From Lachnospiraceae bacterium (GTDB taxonomy: Bacteria; Bacillota; Clostridia; Lachnospirales; Lachnospiraceae): 64,000 bases of DNA. Positions 52,795-61,810 of the stretch are shown here, piece after piece; the first letter of the stretch is position 1; each line of letters begins with the position of its first letter. Both the position numbers and the translations under genes were made by a program. The notes beneath the pieces are model-generated. The model saw only the letters and a program-made list of their open reading frames with translations, was not told the DNA's origin and ran no database searches. Where the stretch lies: NCBI GenBank assembly GCA_024399135.1, contig JAKSHY010000001.1:62001-126000 (forward strand), given 5' to 3'.

Positions 52795-54861
52795 ATGAAA
52801 ATCTATGAAGATATTAAGAATATTAAAGGCATAGGTGAAAAGACTGCTAGTTTATTTAATAAACTAGCAGTCTTTACTATTGAGGATTTAGTACACTTTT
52901 ATCCAAGAACATATCTAAAATATGAAGAACCTTCGAAAATAATGTCTGATGATATAGGAATGTTTGTCTCCTTGGATCTTACTGTTGTTAAAACATTTAC
53001 ATTTAAAAAGACTCGTTCCATAAATATTGGACAGGGTATTCTTTCTGATGGTCAAAATGAGATAAATATAGTTTTTTTTAATGCTCCATATTTAAAGGAT
53101 AAGCTTTTAAGAGGAATGAGATATATTTTTTATGGAAAATTATTATTTCAGAATAGCCAGTACAAAATGGAACATCCTGAAATGTATTCAGTAGAAGAAT
53201 ATGAAAATCTGAAATCATCATTACAGCCTATATATCCTTTAACCAAAGGACTTAGTAATAAAATAGTTCAAAAATCTATTAGATCTTCGATTGAAGAGAA
53301 TGATTATCTTTCAATTTATGAGGAATATCTTCCTCAAACTATTCTAAAGGAATTTAATCTGATATCTGTAAAGGAAGCTTTAAAAGAAATACATTTCCCA
53401 AAAGATGAATCCAGTTTAATTAAAGCGAAAAAAAGATTATCCTTTGATGAACTTTTCCTATTCTTAATTAAATTACGTTCACTTAGAGAAAATATAGATG
53501 AAGAATCTGTATTCAACGTTATAGAAACTGCCGGACCTTCTAGATTAATTGAAAAACTTCCATATAGATTAACTTTTGATCAGGAAAAAGTGTTTAAAGA
53601 AATTGTTGATGATTTGTTAAGTAAAAAGGTGATGAAACGACTTGTACAAGGAGATGTAGGTTCGGGAAAAACAATTATTGCATTTCTTAGTATGCTTTTA
53701 ATGACTGAAAATGGTTATCAGACAGCTTTGATGGCCCCTACAGAAATTTTGGCTACTCAGCATTTTGAAAAACTGTCAACTTTAATAAGTAAATATGATC
53801 TTCCAATAAAGCCTGTTTTATTAACTGGTTCAGTCACTAAGGCAAAAAAAGAAATAATTTATGAAAATATTAAGAATGGAAAATATAATGCTGTAATAGG
53901 TACACATGCACTTATTCAGGATGGTATTGAATTTGATAATTTAGCATTAGTAATAACAGATGAGCAGCATCGTTTTGGCGTTAATCAAAGACAGAATTTA
54001 AAAAATAAAGGAAATTCACCACATGTTCTTGTTATGTCGGCAACTCCTATTCCAAGGACGCTTGCCATGGTGCTTTATCAGGATATACACCTTTCTTTTA
54101 TTAAGGAAAAACCAGATAACAGACTGCCTATTAAGAATTGCGTTGTCGATACTTCTTATAGAAATACTGCATATAAATTTATGTATTCAGAAATAAAAAA
54201 GGGTCGACAGGTATATATTGTTTGTCCAATGGTTGAAGAATCAGAAGGCCTTGAAAATTTAGAAAATGTAATTGATTATACATCAAAGCTAAAAAAAGAG
54301 TTTCCTACGGATATCAACATAGAATATATTCATGGAAAAATGAAGCCTAAAGATAAAAAAGATATTATGGAGGCATTTTATAACAAAAATATAGATATAC
54401 TTGTATCTACATCCGTAATTGAAGTTGGAATTGATGTCCCAAATGCAAATATTATAATGATTGAGAATGCAGAACGATTCGGATTGTCATCGCTTCATCA
54501 ATTACGTGGCAGAATTGGAAGAGGAGATTTTCAATCTTATGCAATTTTTGTGAATGCTAATAATAAAAAGAAGAAAAATGAACGACTTGAAATACTGAAC
54601 TCTACCAATGACGGTTTTAAAGTTGCAGAAGAAGATTTAAAGCTTCGCGGCGCTGGAGATATATTTGGGATCAGACAATCTGGAGCATTTGAATTTGAAG
54701 TTGCTGACATAATTGAAGATTCAGATTTAATTATTGATATATCAAAAACACTTGATATTTTGTTAAAAAATGACCCACATTTAATGAAAGAAGAAAACGA
54801 GAGCCTAAGACGCTATCTTCTTCAAAAGAATGATAATTATATTGACTTTGGAACAATCTAA
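52795..54861 (+). CDS. recG: ATP-dependent DNA helicase RecG
   Basis: The 688-residue helicase has an N-terminal wedge domain (IKGIGEKTASLFNKL), then Walker A GDVGSGKT (G286-T293), DEQH (389-392), SATPIPRTL and QLRGRIGRG. RecG reverses stalled forks and migrates branched DNA. The length is typical. Codons about 15-27 contain a nearly perfect 37-base palindrome (separate entry). Only GGATG-type weak Shine-Dalgarno sequence precedes the ATG. Confidence 0.97.
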   Translation: MKIYEDIKNIKGIGEKTASLFNKLAVFTIEDLVHFYPRTYLKYEEPSKIMSDDIGMFVSLDLTVVKTFTFKKTRSINIGQGILSDGQNEINIVFFNAPYLKDKLLRGMRYIFYGKLLFQNSQYKMEHPEMYSVEEYENLKSSLQPIYPLTKGLSNKIVQKSIRSSIEENDYLSIYEEYLPQTILKEFNLISVKEALKEIHFPKDESSLIKAKKRLSFDELFLFLIKLRSLRENIDEESVFNVIETAGPSRLIEKLPYRLTFDQEKVFKEIVDDLLSKKVMKRLVQGDVGSGKTIIAFLSMLLMTENGYQTALMAPTEILATQHFEKLSTLISKYDLPIKPVLLTGSVTKAKKEIIYENIKNGKYNAVIGTHALIQDGIEFDNLALVITDEQHRFGVNQRQNLKNKGNSPHVLVMSATPIPRTLAMVLYQDIHLSFIKEKPDNRLPIKNCVVDTSYRNTAYKFMYSEIKKGRQVYIVCPMVEESEGLENLENVIDYTSKLKKEFPTDINIEYIHGKMKPKDKKDIMEAFYNKNIDILVSTSVIEVGIDVPNANIIMIENAERFGLSSLHQLRGRIGRGDFQSYAIFVNANNKKKKNERLEILNSTNDGFKVAEEDLKLRGAGDIFGIRQSGAFEFEVADIIEDSDLIIDISKTLDILLKNDPHLMKEENESLRRYLLQKNDNYIDFGTI
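52839..52875 (+). repeat. 37-nt near-perfect palindrome inside recG
   Basis: Two 18-base arms (52839-52856 and 52858-52875) are exact reverse complements separated by one T. As RNA the stem would be about 16 bp with a small loop. The encoded peptide matches the conserved wedge-domain helix, so the palindrome lies within normal coding sequence. Confidence 0.95.
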
Positions 54862-54894
54862 AAGTATGATAATTTTGTGTGTTTATAATCTTTT

Positions 54895-54916
54895 AAACAC
54901 AACATATTGTGTTTTT
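54895..54916 (+). promoter_or_regulatory. Terminator-like hairpin before the second degV gene
   Basis: AAACACAA (54895-54902) pairs with TTGTGTTT (54907-54914) around CATA, followed by TT. An upstream GTGTTTA/TAAACAC pairing uses the same middle arm and would exclude it. The arrangement resembles an attenuator, but the stems are AT-rich and short. Confidence 0.35.
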
Positions 54917-54933
54917 CACAGGATGGGAGAAAT

Positions 54934-55791
54934 ATGAAAGTAGCTGTTGTAACAGATACAAATAGTTCAATTTCAAAAGAAGAGGCAAATAGACTTGGAG
55001 TATATGTTGTTCCAATGCCATTCATGATAGATGATGAGGAATTTTTCGAGGATATAACGCTTACCAGAAAAGAGTTTTATGAAAAAATGGAAAATGGTGC
55101 AAGTGTTGTTACCTCTCAACCTTCCCCTGAAGCAGTCATGAATATGTGGGACGAAATACTAAAAACTCATGATGCTTTGGTTTATATTCCTATGAGCTCT
55201 GGGTTGTCTGGTTCATGTCAAACTGCAATGATGCTTGCAGATGATTATGATGATCAGGTTTTTGTTGTAAATAATCAGAGAATAAGTCCAACCCAAAGGG
55301 ATTCTGTTCTTGAAGCTCTAAAGATGGCGAAGAATGGAATGACTGCTAAGGATATTAAAGAAAAACTTGAAGAAACCAAGTTTGATTCAACAATATATAT
55401 TACTGTTGGTACATTGGATTATTTAAAAAGAGGCGGTAGGGTAACTCCTGCAGCTGCGGCTATAGGTAGTCTTTTGAAAATTAAACCAGTTTTAGCTATT
55501 CATGGTGAAAAGTTGGACAAATTTGCGACAGCAAGATCGTTTAAGCTTGCAAAACCAATAATGATTAATGCTGTATTAAATGATATGGAAAATCTTATTG
55601 GATGTAGTGACCCTAAAGAATACAATATTGCTGTTGCATATTCAAACAATCTAGAAGATGCAGAAGAATTTGCTAGAGAGTTAAAAGAAATTTTTCCAGA
55701 TAATGATATTTTCGTTGTACCTCTTTCTTTAAGTGTTGCATGTCATATAGGTCCGTTGTCATTAGCGATTGCTGTATCTAAAAAGTTATAA
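54934..55791 (+). CDS. DegV family protein (fatty-acid-binding), copy 2
   Basis: The 285-residue DegV protein begins MKVAVVTDTNSSIS, with the start at 54934 set by GGGAGA seven bases ahead. The frame extends to 54907 without a Shine-Dalgarno. It has SSGLSGSCQTAMM, the RGGRVTPAAAAIGSLL segment and the C-terminal CHIGPLSLAIAV. It is a likely FakB-type partner of the DAK2 kinase two genes upstream. Sequence differs clearly from copy 1, so fatty-acid preference may differ. Confidence 0.92.
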   Translation: MKVAVVTDTNSSISKEEANRLGVYVVPMPFMIDDEEFFEDITLTRKEFYEKMENGASVVTSQPSPEAVMNMWDEILKTHDALVYIPMSSGLSGSCQTAMMLADDYDDQVFVVNNQRISPTQRDSVLEALKMAKNGMTAKDIKEKLEETKFDSTIYITVGTLDYLKRGGRVTPAAAAIGSLLKIKPVLAIHGEKLDKFATARSFKLAKPIMINAVLNDMENLIGCSDPKEYNIAVAYSNNLEDAEEFARELKEIFPDNDIFVVPLSLSVACHIGPLSLAIAVSKKL

Positions 55792-55802
55792 GGGAGATTT
55801 TT

Positions 55803-57725
55803 ATGTCTAAAGCATCTAATTATGATGCCAGTTCAATAACAGTATTAGAAGGATTAGAGGCCGTTAGAAGAAGACCTGGAATGTATATTGGTTCAGTGTC
55901 TACTAAGGGCCTAAATCATCTTATTTATGAAATTGTTGATAATGCTGTTGATGAGCATTTGGCTGGTTTTTGTAGTCAGATATGGGTTACATTAGAAAAA
56001 GATGGTTCGGCTACAATAGAAGATAATGGTAGAGGTATACCTGTAGGTATGCATGAAAAAGGTGTTTCTGCTGAAAGACTTGTATTCACAACGCTTCATG
56101 CTGGTGGTAAATTTGATGATTCTGCATATAAAACCTCAGGTGGTCTTCATGGTGTTGGTTCTTCTGTAGTTAATGCTTTATCTACATATTTAACAGTTTG
56201 GATTAAGTCTCAGGGTTCATTATATGAAGATAAGTATGAAAGAGGTATACCAGTTACTAAACTTGAGAATGGATTAGTACCGATTATAGGAAAAGCCAAG
56301 GGAACCGGAACTAAGATTAATTTTCTTCCAGATGATACCATTTTTGATAGAACGCGTTTTAAAGAAGATGAAATTAAATCAAGACTTCATGAAACTGCAT
56401 ACTTAAATCCAGAGCTTACAATTCATTTTAAGGATGATAGAAAAGATGAAGCGGAAGTCATTGATTTTAATGAGCCAAGAGGAATTATAGGCTTTGTTGA
56501 AGATTTAAATAAGAACACTGAATCTGTTTCAGATGTTGTTTACTTTAAGGGCGAATACGATGGTATTGAAGTAGAAGGAGCACTTCAGTATATCAATGAG
56601 TTTCACGAAAATGTATTAGGATTCTGTAACAATATTTATAATGCAGAAGGAGGAACTCATTTAACTGGTTTTAAGACTGCATTTACTAATATCATTAATT
56701 CTTATGCAAGAGATTTAAATATTTTAAAAGATAAAGATGTAAACTTTACAGGAACTGATGTTAGAAACGGAATGACTGCAGTTATCTCTATCAAGCATCC
56801 AGATCCAAGATTCGAGGGTCAGACCAAAACAAAGCTCGATAATCAGGATGCTACTAAAGTTGTTTCTAAAGTAACACAGGATGAGTTGACAAGATTTTTT
56901 GATAGAAATTTAGAAGCATTAAAGAATATTATTTCATGCGCCGAAAAAGCTGCGAAAATAAGAAAAACAGAAGAAAAAGCAAAGACCAATATGCTTACGA
57001 AGCAAAAGTTCAGCTTTGATTCTAATGGTAAATTAGCTAACTGCGAATCCAAGGACGCTTCAAAATGTGAGATTTTCATAGTAGAGGGTGATTCTGCAGG
57101 TGGTTCTGCAAAAACTGCCAGAAACAGAATGTATCAGGCTATTCTTCCGATAAGAGGAAAGATACTTAATGTTGAAAAGGCTTCAATTGATAAGGTTTTG
57201 GCTAATGCTGAAATTAAGACCATGATTAATGCCTTTGGATGTGGTTTTTCAGAAGGATATGGTAATGATTTTGATATTACGAAATTGAGATACGATAAAA
57301 TCATTATCATGGCAGATGCCGACGTAGACGGTGCTCATATAGCAACACTTTTACTTACTTTATTTTATAGATTTATGCCAGAACTTATTTTTGAGGGGCA
57401 TGTTTATCTTGCTATGCCTCCATTGTATAAGGCTATGCCAAGTAAGGGTGAAGAAGAATATCTTTATGATGATAAAGCACTTGAAGAGTATCGAAAAACA
57501 CATAAAGGTCCATTTACATTACAAAGATATAAGGGACTTGGAGAAATGGACGCAGAACAGCTATGGGAGACTACCCTTGATCCCGAAAGACGTGTATTAA
57601 AGCAGGTTGAAATAGAAGATGGAAGAATGGCTTCAGAAGTGACAGCTTTATTAATGGGTACTGAAGTTCCTCCAAGAAAAGCGTTTATTTACGAACATGC
57701 AAACGAGGCTGAATTAGATATATAG
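55803..57725 (+). CDS. parE: Type IIA topoisomerase ATPase subunit (ParE/GyrB-like)
   Basis: The 640-residue protein has the GHKL ATPase motifs EIVDNAVDE, DNGRGIP and GGLHGVGSSVVNALS. The TOPRIM motifs are VEGDSAGGSA and IMADADVDGAHI, and the C-terminal QRYKGLGEMDAEQLWETTL follows. It works with the next gene. GyrB and ParE are hard to separate by sequence. The location away from dnaA/recF, and the A subunit without a GyrA box, favour topoisomerase IV; the alternative is a second gyrase. AAGGGAG lies ten bases before the ATG. Confidence 0.87.
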   Translation: MSKASNYDASSITVLEGLEAVRRRPGMYIGSVSTKGLNHLIYEIVDNAVDEHLAGFCSQIWVTLEKDGSATIEDNGRGIPVGMHEKGVSAERLVFTTLHAGGKFDDSAYKTSGGLHGVGSSVVNALSTYLTVWIKSQGSLYEDKYERGIPVTKLENGLVPIIGKAKGTGTKINFLPDDTIFDRTRFKEDEIKSRLHETAYLNPELTIHFKDDRKDEAEVIDFNEPRGIIGFVEDLNKNTESVSDVVYFKGEYDGIEVEGALQYINEFHENVLGFCNNIYNAEGGTHLTGFKTAFTNIINSYARDLNILKDKDVNFTGTDVRNGMTAVISIKHPDPRFEGQTKTKLDNQDATKVVSKVTQDELTRFFDRNLEALKNIISCAEKAAKIRKTEEKAKTNMLTKQKFSFDSNGKLANCESKDASKCEIFIVEGDSAGGSAKTARNRMYQAILPIRGKILNVEKASIDKVLANAEIKTMINAFGCGFSEGYGNDFDITKLRYDKIIIMADADVDGAHIATLLLTLFYRFMPELIFEGHVYLAMPPLYKAMPSKGEEEYLYDDKALEEYRKTHKGPFTLQRYKGLGEMDAEQLWETTLDPERRVLKQVEIEDGRMASEVTALLMGTEVPPRKAFIYEHANEAELDI

Positions 57726-57735
57726 AGAATATTAA

Positions 57736-59991
57736 ATGAAGAAGAATAAAGATTTCCAGGAAAATATAATTAAAACAGAATATTCTGAAATAATGCAAAA
57801 GTCATTCGTCGATTATGCGATGAGTGTTATTGTTTCACGAGCGTTGCCTGATGCAAGAGATGGATTAAAACCTGTTCAGAGAAGAGTTCTTTATGATATG
57901 TATGACTTAAAGATTAATTATGATAAGCCATATAGAAAATCTGCGCGTATCGTTGGTGATACGATGGGTAGATTTCATCCGCATGGAGATAGTTCTATCT
58001 ATGAAGCATTAGTTGTTATGAGCCAGGATTTTAAGAAAGGTATGGCACTAGTTGATGGTCATGGTAACTTTGGCAACATCGAAGGTGATGGTGCTGCTGC
58101 CATGCGATATACCGAAGCCAGACTTGAAAGAGTAACACAGGAAGCGTTTTTACAGGATTTAGATAAGGATGTTGTAGATTTTATTCCTAATTTTGATGAA
58201 AACGAGAAAGAGCCTTCGGTTCTTCCTGTTAAATTTCCTAATCTTCTGGTTAATGGATCAGATGGTATCGCTGTAGGAATGGCTACATCTATACCTCCTC
58301 ATAATTTAGGTGAAGTCATAGAGGCAACTAAAGCTTATATGAATAATGAGGATATTTCTAATGCACAGCTTTTAAGATATGTTAAAGGCCCTGATTTTCC
58401 TACGGGTGGTATAGTAACTAATAAAGATGATTTAAAAGAAATATATGAAACCGGAACCGGTAAAATTAAGGTCAGGGGAAAGGTTGAAATAGAAGAATTA
58501 AAGGGTGGAAAAACTAATGTAGTTATTACTGAGATTCCATATCCTATGATTGGTGCTAATATTTCGAAATTTCTTTCTGATATTGCTGCTTTGTCTGAAA
58601 GCAAAAAGACTCAGGATATTGTTGATATCACGAATCAGTCTTCTAAGGAAGGCATTAGAATTGTTATTGAGCTTAGAAAAGATGCTGATGTAGAAAATTT
58701 TGTTAATCTATTATATAAGAAAACGCGTCTTGAAGATACTTTCGGTGTTAATATGCTTGCGATTGCTAATGGCAAACCTGAGGTTATGTCATTAAAGGAT
58801 ATCATCGCGCATAATGTTGAATTTCAATTTGAAGTTGCGAGAAGAAAATATACAACTCTTCTTGAAAAAGAAAATGAAAAAAGAGAGATTCAGGAAGGCT
58901 TAATTAAAGCCTGCAACGTTATTGATCTTATTATCGAGATTTTAAGAGGCTCAAAGGATAGAAGTATGGCCAAGTCCTGCCTTATTGATGGTAATGTTGA
59001 TGGTATTAAATTCAAGTCAAAAGAATCGAAAATTATGGCATCCCAGCTTAGATTCACAGAAAAACAGGCTAATGCCATTCTTGATATGCGTCTTTATAAG
59101 TTAATTGGACTTGAAATTGAAGCATTAATTAATGATCACGAAGAAACATTAGCAAATATCTTTAGGTATGAAGATATATTAGAGCGTCGTGAATCTATGG
59201 CGATGGTTATTATCAATGAATTAGATGAGCTTAAAACAAAGTTCGCAGTTAAAAGACGTACAGTTATTGATAACGTAGAAGAGGCTCATTACGTTGAAAA
59301 AGAAATAGAGGAAATGGACGTAATGTTCCTTATGGATAGATTTGGTTATGCCAAAACTATTGATATGAATACATATGAAAGAAATAAAGAAACTTGTGAT
59401 AATGAGTTTAAATATGTAGTTAATTGCAAAAACATTGGACGTATCTGTATATTTACCAATATAGGTTATATGCATACGGTTAAGGTTAAGGATATTCCTT
59501 TTGGTAAATTAAGAGATAAGGGAGTTCCTATTGATAATGTTTGTAAGTATGATACACAAAGAGAATTTGTTGTTGGAATTGAATCTCAAAGTAGATTAAA
59601 TCTTTATCAGCTTATTTTTGTAACTAAAATGTCGATGGTTAAGATAGTTGATGGTGGTGAATTTGATGTTTCAAGACTGTCTATTCAGGCAACTAAACTT
59701 ATGGATGGCGACGAGGTAGTTTTAGTTACTTCATTATTTGATCAAAAACAGATAGTTCTTAAGTCAAATGATGGTTATTTCTTAAGATTTGGTGTTGAAG
59801 AAATTCCTGAAAAGAAGAAGGCTGCTGTAGGTGTTCGAGGAATGAAACTTGGAGCCAAGGATTTCATTGATGAAGTTCATTATGTTACTACTAATTCGAA
59901 TAACGTTATCGAATATCATGAAATTCCACTTGAATTAACTAAGATTAAGCTTGCGAAGCGAGATGGTAAAGGAACAAAACTTAGATATTAA
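57736..59991 (+). CDS. parC: Type IIA topoisomerase DNA-cleavage subunit (ParC/GyrA-like)
   Basis: The 751-residue protein has the winged-helix region with KPVQRRVLYDMYDL and the catalytic Tyr125 in AAAMRYTEAR. A coiled-coil arm and a C-terminal beta-pinwheel follow (about 520-751). I see no GyrA box (the QRRGGKG-type motif), which argues against full gyrase wrapping and for topoisomerase IV. The pinwheel is shorter than in GyrA. It begins ten bases after parE; rsmD overlaps its stop by one base. Confidence 0.87.
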   Translation: MKKNKDFQENIIKTEYSEIMQKSFVDYAMSVIVSRALPDARDGLKPVQRRVLYDMYDLKINYDKPYRKSARIVGDTMGRFHPHGDSSIYEALVVMSQDFKKGMALVDGHGNFGNIEGDGAAAMRYTEARLERVTQEAFLQDLDKDVVDFIPNFDENEKEPSVLPVKFPNLLVNGSDGIAVGMATSIPPHNLGEVIEATKAYMNNEDISNAQLLRYVKGPDFPTGGIVTNKDDLKEIYETGTGKIKVRGKVEIEELKGGKTNVVITEIPYPMIGANISKFLSDIAALSESKKTQDIVDITNQSSKEGIRIVIELRKDADVENFVNLLYKKTRLEDTFGVNMLAIANGKPEVMSLKDIIAHNVEFQFEVARRKYTTLLEKENEKREIQEGLIKACNVIDLIIEILRGSKDRSMAKSCLIDGNVDGIKFKSKESKIMASQLRFTEKQANAILDMRLYKLIGLEIEALINDHEETLANIFRYEDILERRESMAMVIINELDELKTKFAVKRRTVIDNVEEAHYVEKEIEEMDVMFLMDRFGYAKTIDMNTYERNKETCDNEFKYVVNCKNIGRICIFTNIGYMHTVKVKDIPFGKLRDKGVPIDNVCKYDTQREFVVGIESQSRLNLYQLIFVTKMSMVKIVDGGEFDVSRLSIQATKLMDGDEVVLVTSLFDQKQIVLKSNDGYFLRFGVEEIPEKKKAAVGVRGMKLGAKDFIDEVHYVTTNSNNVIEYHEIPLELTKIKLAKRDGKGTKLRY

Positions 59992-60536
59992 TGAGAGTAA
60001 TAGCAGGAAAATGCCGTTCATTACAACTAAAAACACCTAAAGGGTTAAATACAAGGCCAACACAGGATAGAATCAAAGAAACTTTATTTAATATGATACA
60101 GAATGATGTTTCTGGTTCGGTTTTTTTAGATTTATATTCAGGCTCCGGTGGAATAGGTATAGAAGCATTAAGCAGAGGTGCTAAAAAATCATATTTTTTT
60201 GACAATTCAAAGGAAGCAATTTCGTGTATTGAAGAAAATTTAAGATTTACAAAATTAGAAAAAGACGCTGTAGTATTAAAAGGTGAGCTATTATCTAATT
60301 TGCATTTAGTAAAAGAAGATCATGCTGACATCATATTTATAGATCCTCCATATCAGGCTGGATATGAAAATTCATTATTTGATACTTTTTTGAAATTAAG
60401 ATATATTAACGAAGATACATTAATAATTCTTGAATCAGATATTTCAAAAGATTTTTCTTTTGATGGATTTATGATTGTTAAAGAAAAAATATATAAAACA
60501 AATAAACATACTTTTTTTAGGAGAAAAAATGGCTAA
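59991..60536 (+). CDS. rsmD: 16S rRNA (guanine(966)-N2)-methyltransferase
   Basis: The 181-residue protein has the RsmD N-terminus [15 protein letters not shown], the SAM-binding [19 protein letters not shown] and the catalytic [11 protein letters not shown]. It methylates G966 of 16S rRNA. The start overlaps the parC stop by one base and the end overlaps coaD by eight, so translation is linked on both sides. The rsmD-coaD order is general in Firmicutes. Confidence 0.96.
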   Translation: MRVIAGKCRSLQLKTPKGLNTRPTQDRIKETLFNMIQNDVSGSVFLDLYSGSGGIGIEALSRGAKKSYFFDNSKEAISCIEENLRFTKLEKDAVVLKGELLSNLHLVKEDHADIIFIDPPYQAGYENSLFDTFLKLRYINEDTLIILESDISKDFSFDGFMIVKEKIYKTNKHTFFRRKNG

Positions 60537-61023
60537 AGCAGTATATCCTGGAAGTTTTGATCCAGTTCATTATGGACACCTTGATGTTATTAAAAGAGCG
60601 GCTAAAATGTTTGACGAACTTACAGTTGGCGTGCTTGATAATAATCGTAAATCTCCATTGTTTTCAGTTGATGAACGTGTTAAAATGTTAAATGAACTTT
60701 TGAAAGATATACCTAATGTTAAGGTAGAGTCTTTTGGAGGTTTATTAGTTGATTATTGTGCATCAAAAGATGTTCAGGTTGTAGTCAGAGGATTACGAGC
60801 AATCACTGATTTTGATTATGAATTGCAAAATGCTCAGACTAATTCGTTGTTATCAAAAGGTAAATTAGATACTGTATTTTTGACCACGAGCTTGGATTAT
60901 TCATATTTAAGTTCTAGTGCCGTTAAAGAAATTGCTTACTTTGATGGTGACATTAGTATTTGTGTTCCTCCAGTAATTGAGGATATGGTTAAAGAAAAGT
61001 ATTGTAATATGAAGGGGAAGTAA
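60529..61023 (+). CDS. coaD: Phosphopantetheine adenylyltransferase
   Basis: CoaD makes dephospho-CoA from 4'-phosphopantetheine and ATP. The start is the ATG at 60529 after AGGAGAAA; the frame extends upstream only inside rsmD. The 164 residues have the T/HxGH-type nucleotidyltransferase motif [16 protein letters not shown], the [13 protein letters not shown] segment and SSSAVKE. The length is typical. It shares eight bases with rsmD. Confidence 0.97.
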   Translation: MAKAVYPGSFDPVHYGHLDVIKRAAKMFDELTVGVLDNNRKSPLFSVDERVKMLNELLKDIPNVKVESFGGLLVDYCASKDVQVVVRGLRAITDFDYELQNAQTNSLLSKGKLDTVFLTTSLDYSYLSSSAVKEIAYFDGDISICVPPVIEDMVKEKYCNMKGK

Positions 61024-61024
61024 A

Positions 61025-61756
61025 ATGACCAACAGAATTGAACAGTTGATCGATGAAATAGAGGATTATATTGACAGCTGTAGATATCAGCCTTTATCTA
61101 ATACCAAGATTATTGTTGAAAAAGATAAGATTGATGAGCTTATTAGGGATTTAAAATCAAAAACGCCTGAAGAGCTTGCTCAGTATCAAAAGGTTGTTAG
61201 CAATCAGCAGCGTATTTTAAATGATGCGAAAGAAAAGGCTGAGAAGTTAATAAGTGAAGCTGCACAGCAGACACATGAAATGATTAGCCAGAATGCTATT
61301 ATGAAAGAAGCATATGCACAGGCTGATGAGGTTGTAAAAACTGCATATCAGCAGGCACAGGATATTTTGGCAGAAGCCAAGGCAGAAGCAGATGCATATA
61401 GAAACGCTGCCGTTGAATATATGGATAATATGCTTTCTTCATATGAACAGTTGACAGCTCAGGCTATGAAATTGTCACAGAGCCATTATGAAAGTTTTTA
61501 TTCTCAGATGACTCAGTATCATGAAATTGCAGTATCAAACAGGTTAGAACTTTTGCCTCCATCAATTGATACTTCAGAAATTCCTCAAGAGTATTTCGAA
61601 AACATGGAAGAGGATATTCAAAATACTGATAATATTCCTTCTTCAGTTGTTAACCAGAATACAGGAAACATTACTGGAACAGGATCCATACCACAGGCTA
61701 CAGTTAATGCAGCTACAGGTCAAAATACAGGAGATATTAAATTAGATTTAATGTAA
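61025..61756 (+). CDS. Coiled-coil protein, DivIVA/ATPase-subunit-like
   Basis: The 243-residue protein is a long Ala/Gln/Glu-rich coiled coil (about 55-165: AKEKAEKLISEAAQQ, AQADEVVKTAYQQAQDIL) with an N-terminal short domain and a disordered, Asn/Thr-rich C-terminus. It resembles coiled-coil proteins annotated as V-type ATPase subunit H-like or DivIVA-like that follow coaD in Clostridia. The names reflect heptad repeats, not proven function. It begins one base after the coaD stop and ends the asp23-recG-par-coaD run at a terminator. Confidence 0.78.
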   Translation: MTNRIEQLIDEIEDYIDSCRYQPLSNTKIIVEKDKIDELIRDLKSKTPEELAQYQKVVSNQQRILNDAKEKAEKLISEAAQQTHEMISQNAIMKEAYAQADEVVKTAYQQAQDILAEAKAEADAYRNAAVEYMDNMLSSYEQLTAQAMKLSQSHYESFYSQMTQYHEIAVSNRLELLPPSIDTSEIPQEYFENMEEDIQNTDNIPSSVVNQNTGNITGTGSIPQATVNAATGQNTGDIKLDLM

Positions 61757-61759
61757 TTA

Positions 61760-61792
61760 AGACACCGGCCTAAATAAGCCGGTGTTTATTTC
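61760..61792 (+). terminator. Terminator closing the asp23-coaD run
   Basis: ACACCGGC (61762-61769) and GCCGGTGT (61778-61785) form a perfect 8-bp stem with an 8-nt loop, followed by TTATTT. Confidence 0.8.
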
Positions 61793-61810
61793 TATAGAAA
61801 GGTTTTATTT

